A stretch of DNA of 14,699 nt from Deltaproteobacteria bacterium (GTDB taxonomy: Bacteria; Desulfobacterota_B; Binatia; Bin18). The notes beneath the pieces were generated by a model. That model saw nothing but the letters and a program-made list of their open reading frames with translations. It did not search any database and had not been told where the DNA came from. This document shows, in pieces, positions 11,321 to 14,699 of the stretch; positions within the stretch are counted from its first letter, which is position 1, and every line of letters begins with the position of its first letter. Made by a program: the position numbers and the translations under genes. The DNA lies in NCBI GenBank assembly GCA_012271025.1, contig JAAXHF010000422.1, positions 1 through 14,699 of the forward strand. The letters are read 5' to 3'.

Positions 11321-11350
11321 TTGACACCTCCCGCGCCGGTAGCCTACCTT
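11321..11350 (+). promoter_or_regulatory. Promoter of the thiolase/DUF35/CoA-transferase cassette
   Basis: A consensus TTGACA (11321-11326) and TACCTT (11345-11350), 18 bp apart, lie just after the peptidase stop. The start would fall near 11357, immediately before AAGGAGG (11359-11365), so the leader is very short. Confidence 0.5.
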
Positions 11351-11372
11351 GTCAGCCGAAGGAGGGCTGGCG

Positions 11373-12548
11373 ATGCCCGCTTGGGACATGAAAGATACCG
11401 CTGCGGTGTGCGGGGTGGGACACTCGGCCTACGGCCGGCGCCTGAACCGTAGCCAGATTGATCTGGCCGGCGAGGCGATTCGGAATGCCGTCGATGATGC
11501 CGGGCTGGAGCGTGACGATGTGGACGGCCTGATGGTCAGCTTTGGCACGCCGATCGGGGCCGACGCCGATACCCTGGCCTACGCCCTGGGCCTCAAGCTG
11601 CGGGCCTATAACCAGACCTGGGCGCACGGCCGGTTTACCGCCAGCTGCATACAGTGGGCGGCGATGATGGTCGGCGCCGGGCTGGCCAAGACGGTGGCGT
11701 GTCTGGCGTCGATCAGTTTCTCGGGCTTGCGCCGGCCCATGATGGGCGGGGCCGGGGACGCCGAGGGCGGCCGCGAGGCAGGCGGCGGACATGGCGAAGA
11801 CCCGGTCTTTGGCATGACCTCACCGGGGGCCGGCGCCGCGCTGGTGGCCCGCAAATATTTTGACCGCTTCGGGGCGACCAGCCGGGATCTGGCTGCGGTG
11901 GCGGTCGCCTTCCGCAAACACGCGTCGCTGAACCCGGCGGCCATGATGCGCGAGCCGATCACGGTCGAGGATCATCAGAACTCACGCTTTGTGTGTGAGC
12001 CCCTGCACCTGCTCGACTACTGTCTGATCAACGACGGGGCGGCCTGCGTGCTGGTGACCCGCGCCGAGCGCGCCCGGGATGCCAAAAAGCCGCCGGTGTA
12101 TATCAGCGGGATGCAGGGCTTGCCAGCCGGCCGGCACGAGTTCATCTGGACCTATCCGGGCTTTGGCACTGCCCAGCAAGACGTCTTCGACTATCAGCCG
12201 GGCGTCCAGCCGGTGTACGCCATGGCCGGGGTCTCGCCCCAGGACATCGACGTGCTGTTTACCTACGACGCCTTTTCCATCCTGGCCTGGACCGCCCTGG
12301 AGCGCTTCGGGTTCTGCGGTCAGGGGGAGGCGGTAGCCTTTACCCAGGACGGGCGGATCGAGGTCGGCGGGGCGCTGCCGATGAATACCAACGGCGGACT
12401 GATGTCTGAGGGCCACATCATGGGCTGGAATCATCAGGTCGAACTGGTGCGCCAGCTGCGCGGGGAGTGTGGCCTGCGCCAGGTGCCGAACGCCACGCTT
12501 GCCCAGTGGGCCAACGCCTACGGCGATTCGCTGATTTATCGGAGGTGA
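11373..12548 (+). CDS. Thiolase-like protein (SCP-x/Ltp2/BbsB type)
   Basis: A 391-residue thiolase-fold protein. ATG 11373 follows AAGGAGG by 7 nt; an upstream TTG in frame is less likely. The N-terminal half opens CGVGHSAYGRR and has the helix AGEAIRNAVDDAGLERDDVD, typical of the SCP-2 thiolase group. The C-terminal half has the catalytic-His loop NGGLMSEGHIMGWNH (H348) and QLRGECGLRQVPNA. Aligned by eye, the usual nucleophilic Cys position in the GRFTASCIQW segment falls on a non-Cys residue; C92 is about five residues off, and the second C-terminal Cys motif is absent. That pattern fits non-classical members acting as retro-aldolases or needing a DUF35 partner (Ltp2-ChsH2, BbsB-BbsA) rather than standard acetyl transfer. 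The DUF35 gene starts 2 bp later, strongly suggesting a complex. Substrate unknown. Confidence 0.85.
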   Translation: MPAWDMKDTAAVCGVGHSAYGRRLNRSQIDLAGEAIRNAVDDAGLERDDVDGLMVSFGTPIGADADTLAYALGLKLRAYNQTWAHGRFTASCIQWAAMMVGAGLAKTVACLASISFSGLRRPMMGGAGDAEGGREAGGGHGEDPVFGMTSPGAGAALVARKYFDRFGATSRDLAAVAVAFRKHASLNPAAMMREPITVEDHQNSRFVCEPLHLLDYCLINDGAACVLVTRAERARDAKKPPVYISGMQGLPAGRHEFIWTYPGFGTAQQDVFDYQPGVQPVYAMAGVSPQDIDVLFTYDAFSILAWTALERFGFCGQGEAVAFTQDGRIEVGGALPMNTNGGLMSEGHIMGWNHQVELVRQLRGECGLRQVPNATLAQWANAYGDSLIYRR

Positions 12549-12550
12549 GC

Positions 12551-12964
12551 ATGGCCGACTACACCAAGCCGCTGCCGGCGATCTCGTCGCTCAACCGGCC
12601 ATACTGGGAGGGGCTCACACAGCGCCAACTCATCATGCCGCAGTGCGGCGAGTGCGGAAAATTCTGGTACCCGCCAACCCCGTTCTGCCCGGAGTGCTGG
12701 TCACGGGATTTCACCTGGCAACAGCTGAGCGGTCGTGGCCGGGTCAACTCCTGGGTGGTGTTTCATCAGGCGTATTTTTCGTCGTTCAAGGACGATATTC
12801 CGTATAACGTCGCCGAGGTCGAGCTGGAAGAGGGACCGCGTCTGCTGACCAATCTGGTCGAGGTGGACAATGCCGATATCCGGATCGGCATGGCGGTCGA
12901 AGTGTGCTTTGACGATATCACCGATGAGGTCACGCTGGCCAAGTTCAGGCCGCGCAAGTCCTGA
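12551..12964 (+). CDS. DUF35 zinc-ribbon/OB-fold protein
   Basis: A 137-residue protein; ATG 12551 has GGAGGTGAGC directly before it, within the end of the thiolase gene. Residues 17-30 form the helical PYWEGLTQRQLIMP entry. A rubredoxin-like zinc ribbon follows with C32-x2-C35 and C46-x2-C49 (CGECGKFWYPPTPFCPEC). The OB fold continues from about residue 55 (GRGRVNSWVVFHQAYFSSF) to the end. DUF35 proteins bind thiolase-fold partners and help position the CoA ester; stand-alone DUF35 genes next to a thiolase gene are typical of BbsA/BbsB and of archaeal thiolase/HMG-CoA synthase complexes. The family length and all four Cys are intact. Role as partner of the preceding gene product is a strong inference. 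Confidence 0.92.
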   Translation: MADYTKPLPAISSLNRPYWEGLTQRQLIMPQCGECGKFWYPPTPFCPECWSRDFTWQQLSGRGRVNSWVVFHQAYFSSFKDDIPYNVAEVELEEGPRLLTNLVEVDNADIRIGMAVEVCFDDITDEVTLAKFRPRKS

Positions 12965-12985
12965 CCCGGGGCAGACGGAGGAAAC

Positions 12986-14137
12986 ATGCCAGGCATTCTT
13001 GACGGCATTCGTATCTTTGATCTGAGTATTGCGGCGGTCGGTCCGTGGGCGGCCAAGCTGTTGGGCGAGCTGGGCGCTGACGTCATCAAGGTCGAAGCGC
13101 CGGACGGTGAACTCTCGCACTACATTCCTCCGCCGATCAAGGGCTCGGCGGTCCTGTACATATCGGCCAACTTCAATAAGCGTCACATCGTGCTCGACCT
13201 CAAGCAGGAGGCCGACCGGGCGATTGCCCTGAAAATCGTCAAGCAAAGCGACGTGTTCATCCAGAACATGCGGCCCGGAGCGGTCGAGCGCCTCGGCCTT
13301 GGCTACGACGTGGTCTCGCAACTCAACCCCAGGCTGATCTATGTCTCGGCGTCGGCCTACGGTCGAACCGGACCGATGGCCAAAGAGGCCGGGGTTGACC
13401 CCACCGTACAGGCCTTTTCCGGCTGGTGCAGCGTTACCGGTCAGCCCGGCTCGCAGGGCGAGATGTTCCGCCATTTCGCCCATCTGGATATCAATACCAG
13501 CTCGATGATTGTCGAGGCCGTGCTCCAGGCTCTGCTGGCCCGGGAGAAGACCGGCCGGGGGCAGAATATCGAGATTGAGATGGTGTCGGCGGCCCTGTCG
13601 CTGCAAACCAGCCGGCTGGCCGAATACTTCGCCACCCGCCAGCAGCCCCAGCCGATGGGCAGCGCAGTGACCACCACCGTCCCGCACCAGGCTTTCATGT
13701 GCGAGGATCAGCAGTACATCGCGGTCGGGGTGGTCAGCCAGGACCAGTGGCCGCGTTTCTGCCGGGCGATCAAGGCCGAGGAGCTGACCGACGATCCGCG
13801 CTTTGCCACCAACCCCAAGCGGGTCGAGCATCGCCACGAGTTGATTCCCATTCTCGAGGAGCGTTTCCGGACCAAACCGGTCGCCTGGTGGGTGATTCGG
13901 CTGACCAAGGAGGGGGTGCCGAACAGCCGCATCCGGGACTTTGAGGCGCTCCGCTATCACCCCCAGGTGCTGGACAACGAACATATTGTCGATCTGGACA
14001 CCCCCCACTGGGGCACCCTCAGCGTTGACGGCGTGCCGTGGAAATTCAGCCACAGCCCGGCCGGGCCGGTGCGGCCGGGTGGGCTCAAGGGCGAGCATAC
14101 CCGGGACGTGTTGCGCGAGTTCGGCATTGAGGACTAG
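12986..14137 (+). CDS. CaiB/BaiF family (class III) CoA-transferase, first subunit or enzyme
   Basis: A 383-residue cytoplasmic enzyme that moves CoA from a thioester donor to a free acid. ATG 12986 has GGAGGAAAC upstream. Family marks: GPWAAKLLGELGADVIKVEA near the N-terminus, FNKRHIVLDLKQ, DVFIQNMRPGAVERLGLGY, LIYVSASAYGRTGPMAKEAG, and ALLAREKTGRGQNIEIEM. The catalytic aspartate candidate is D168 (HLDINTSS), which forms the acyl-anhydride intermediate in the family. The C-terminal part (FRTKPVAWWVIRLTKEGVPN, LDNEHIVDLDTPHWG) is the usual second Rossmann half. Length is normal (about 380-430). The next gene starts 5 bp after its stop and is the same family, so the two may form a heteromer like BbsEF. 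Acid and donor are not identifiable. Confidence 0.92.
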   Translation: MPGILDGIRIFDLSIAAVGPWAAKLLGELGADVIKVEAPDGELSHYIPPPIKGSAVLYISANFNKRHIVLDLKQEADRAIALKIVKQSDVFIQNMRPGAVERLGLGYDVVSQLNPRLIYVSASAYGRTGPMAKEAGVDPTVQAFSGWCSVTGQPGSQGEMFRHFAHLDINTSSMIVEAVLQALLAREKTGRGQNIEIEMVSAALSLQTSRLAEYFATRQQPQPMGSAVTTTVPHQAFMCEDQQYIAVGVVSQDQWPRFCRAIKAEELTDDPRFATNPKRVEHRHELIPILEERFRTKPVAWWVIRLTKEGVPNSRIRDFEALRYHPQVLDNEHIVDLDTPHWGTLSVDGVPWKFSHSPAGPVRPGGLKGEHTRDVLREFGIED

Positions 14138-14142
14138 ACCGC

Positions 14143-14699
14143 ATGTCTGGGGCACTGACCGGCTATCGCATTCTCGATCTGACCCAGGGCTTGTGCGGTC
14201 CGTTTGGCGCCATGCGGCTGGGTGACGCGGGAGCCGAGGTCGTCAAGCTTGAGCCGCTCGGCGGGGATACCGCGCGAACTATGGGACCGCCGTTCGTCGG
14301 GCAAGACAGCGCTGTTTTTTTGAGTCTCAACCGCAATAAGAAAAGCCTGGCGCTCGATATCCGGACGGCCGAGGGGCAGGCGATCATCCGGCGGCTGGCG
14401 GCCGGGGCCGACGCCCTGATTGCGGACCTGACGCCGGACGAGGCCGAAGAGTTGGGGCTCGACTACGCCGCCCTGCAAGACCTCAATCCCCAGTTGGTCT
14501 ACTGCGCGGTGAGCGCCTTTGGCGACAAGGGACCGCTACGGAATCTGCCCGGGGCCGAGCTGGTCATTCAGGCCATGGCCGACTACACCAACTCGCTGGG
14601 CCGGATTGGCGAGCCGCCGGTGCGCTTGGGCACCGACGTGGCCAGTCTCAGCACCGGCGTATTTGTCTCTCAGGCGGTTACGGCCGGCCTGTTCCACCG
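14143..14699 (+). CDS. CaiB/BaiF family (class III) CoA-transferase, second gene, cut by the window end
   Basis: The open frame from ATG 14143 runs without a stop to the window end, giving 185 residues of about 400 expected. It begins MSGALTGYRILDLTQGLCGP and has the CoA-binding front of the family: FGAMRLGDAGAEVVKLEPLG, then GGDTARTMGPP, LNRNKKSLALDIRTAEG, LVYCAVSAFGDKGPL. The catalytic Asp candidate is D165 (GTDVASLSTG). It is clearly a diverged paralogue of the preceding gene and starts 5 bp after it with no strong ribosome site (coupled translation likely). The AVF-S-LNRNKKS insertion is more like other subfamilies than its neighbour, supporting two different subunits. What follows lies outside the window. 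Confidence 0.9.
   Translation, partial: MSGALTGYRILDLTQGLCGPFGAMRLGDAGAEVVKLEPLGGDTARTMGPPFVGQDSAVFLSLNRNKKSLALDIRTAEGQAIIRRLAAGADALIADLTPDEAEELGLDYAALQDLNPQLVYCAVSAFGDKGPLRNLPGAELVIQAMADYTNSLGRIGEPPVRLGTDVASLSTGVFVSQAVTAGLFH

Noticed and set aside
12701..14155. 484-residue open frame on the minus strand across the DUF35 and CoA-transferase genes
   Set aside because: It is antisense to two genes with clear family motifs and complete catalytic residues; the product has no recognisable motif and reflects high GC content.

Overview
The window is a high-GC bacterial chromosomal segment of mixed character. Catabolic genes (thiolase-like protein, DUF35 protein, two class III CoA-transferases), two paralogous sodium:solute symporters, Sec-exported zinc peptidases and many small toxin-antitoxin-like genes together resemble large genomes of uncultured soil, marine or sponge-associated lineages (Desulfobacterota-like, Binatota-like or Tectomicrobia-like). 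That placement is an inference from gene style. No rRNA, tRNA or marker gene is present to fix the taxonomy.

Layout, left to right. (1) 1-1059: a DUF4160 gene with an apparent one-base frameshift, followed 2 bp later by a DUF2442-like/HTH fusion; this is a candidate toxin-antitoxin pair. (2) 1110-2992, minus strand: an orphan HigA-type HTH gene with a palindromic operator upstream, running 11 bp ahead of SSS symporter 1. (3) 3014-4300: a second HTH gene (minus strand) and a degenerate, gene-poor stretch. It holds a 49-bp direct repeat of that HTH gene's 5' end, a REP-like palindrome and other dyads. It ends in a strong promoter with two nested dyads. (4) 4301-7809, plus strand: a large secreted multi-domain protein, a 40-residue membrane peptide and a secreted matrixin-type zinc metalloprotease. 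(5) 7936-10226, minus strand: SSS symporter 2, then a ParD/ParE-type toxin-antitoxin cassette. The cassette is flanked on both sides by a 79-bp copy of the symporter's 3' end. (6) 10405-11310, plus strand: an exported M15/DUF882-type peptidase. (7) 11373 to the window end, plus strand: a tight cassette of thiolase-like protein, DUF35 protein and two CaiB/BaiF CoA-transferases, the last cut by the window edge.

How the genes may work together. The last cassette has the gene types of a CoA-thioester pathway in which one transferase pair activates an acid and a thiolase/DUF35 complex cleaves a C-C bond, as in the bbs genes of anaerobic toluene degradation or in steroid side-chain retro-aldolases. 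The substrate cannot be read from the sequence. The 4301-7809 block looks like an envelope or secretion unit, with a PPC-like surface protein, a small membrane protein and an exported protease. The most informative structural observations are the symporter-tail duplication around the toxin-antitoxin cassette, whose three differences are all silent, and the duplicated HTH 5' end beside the surface-protein promoter.
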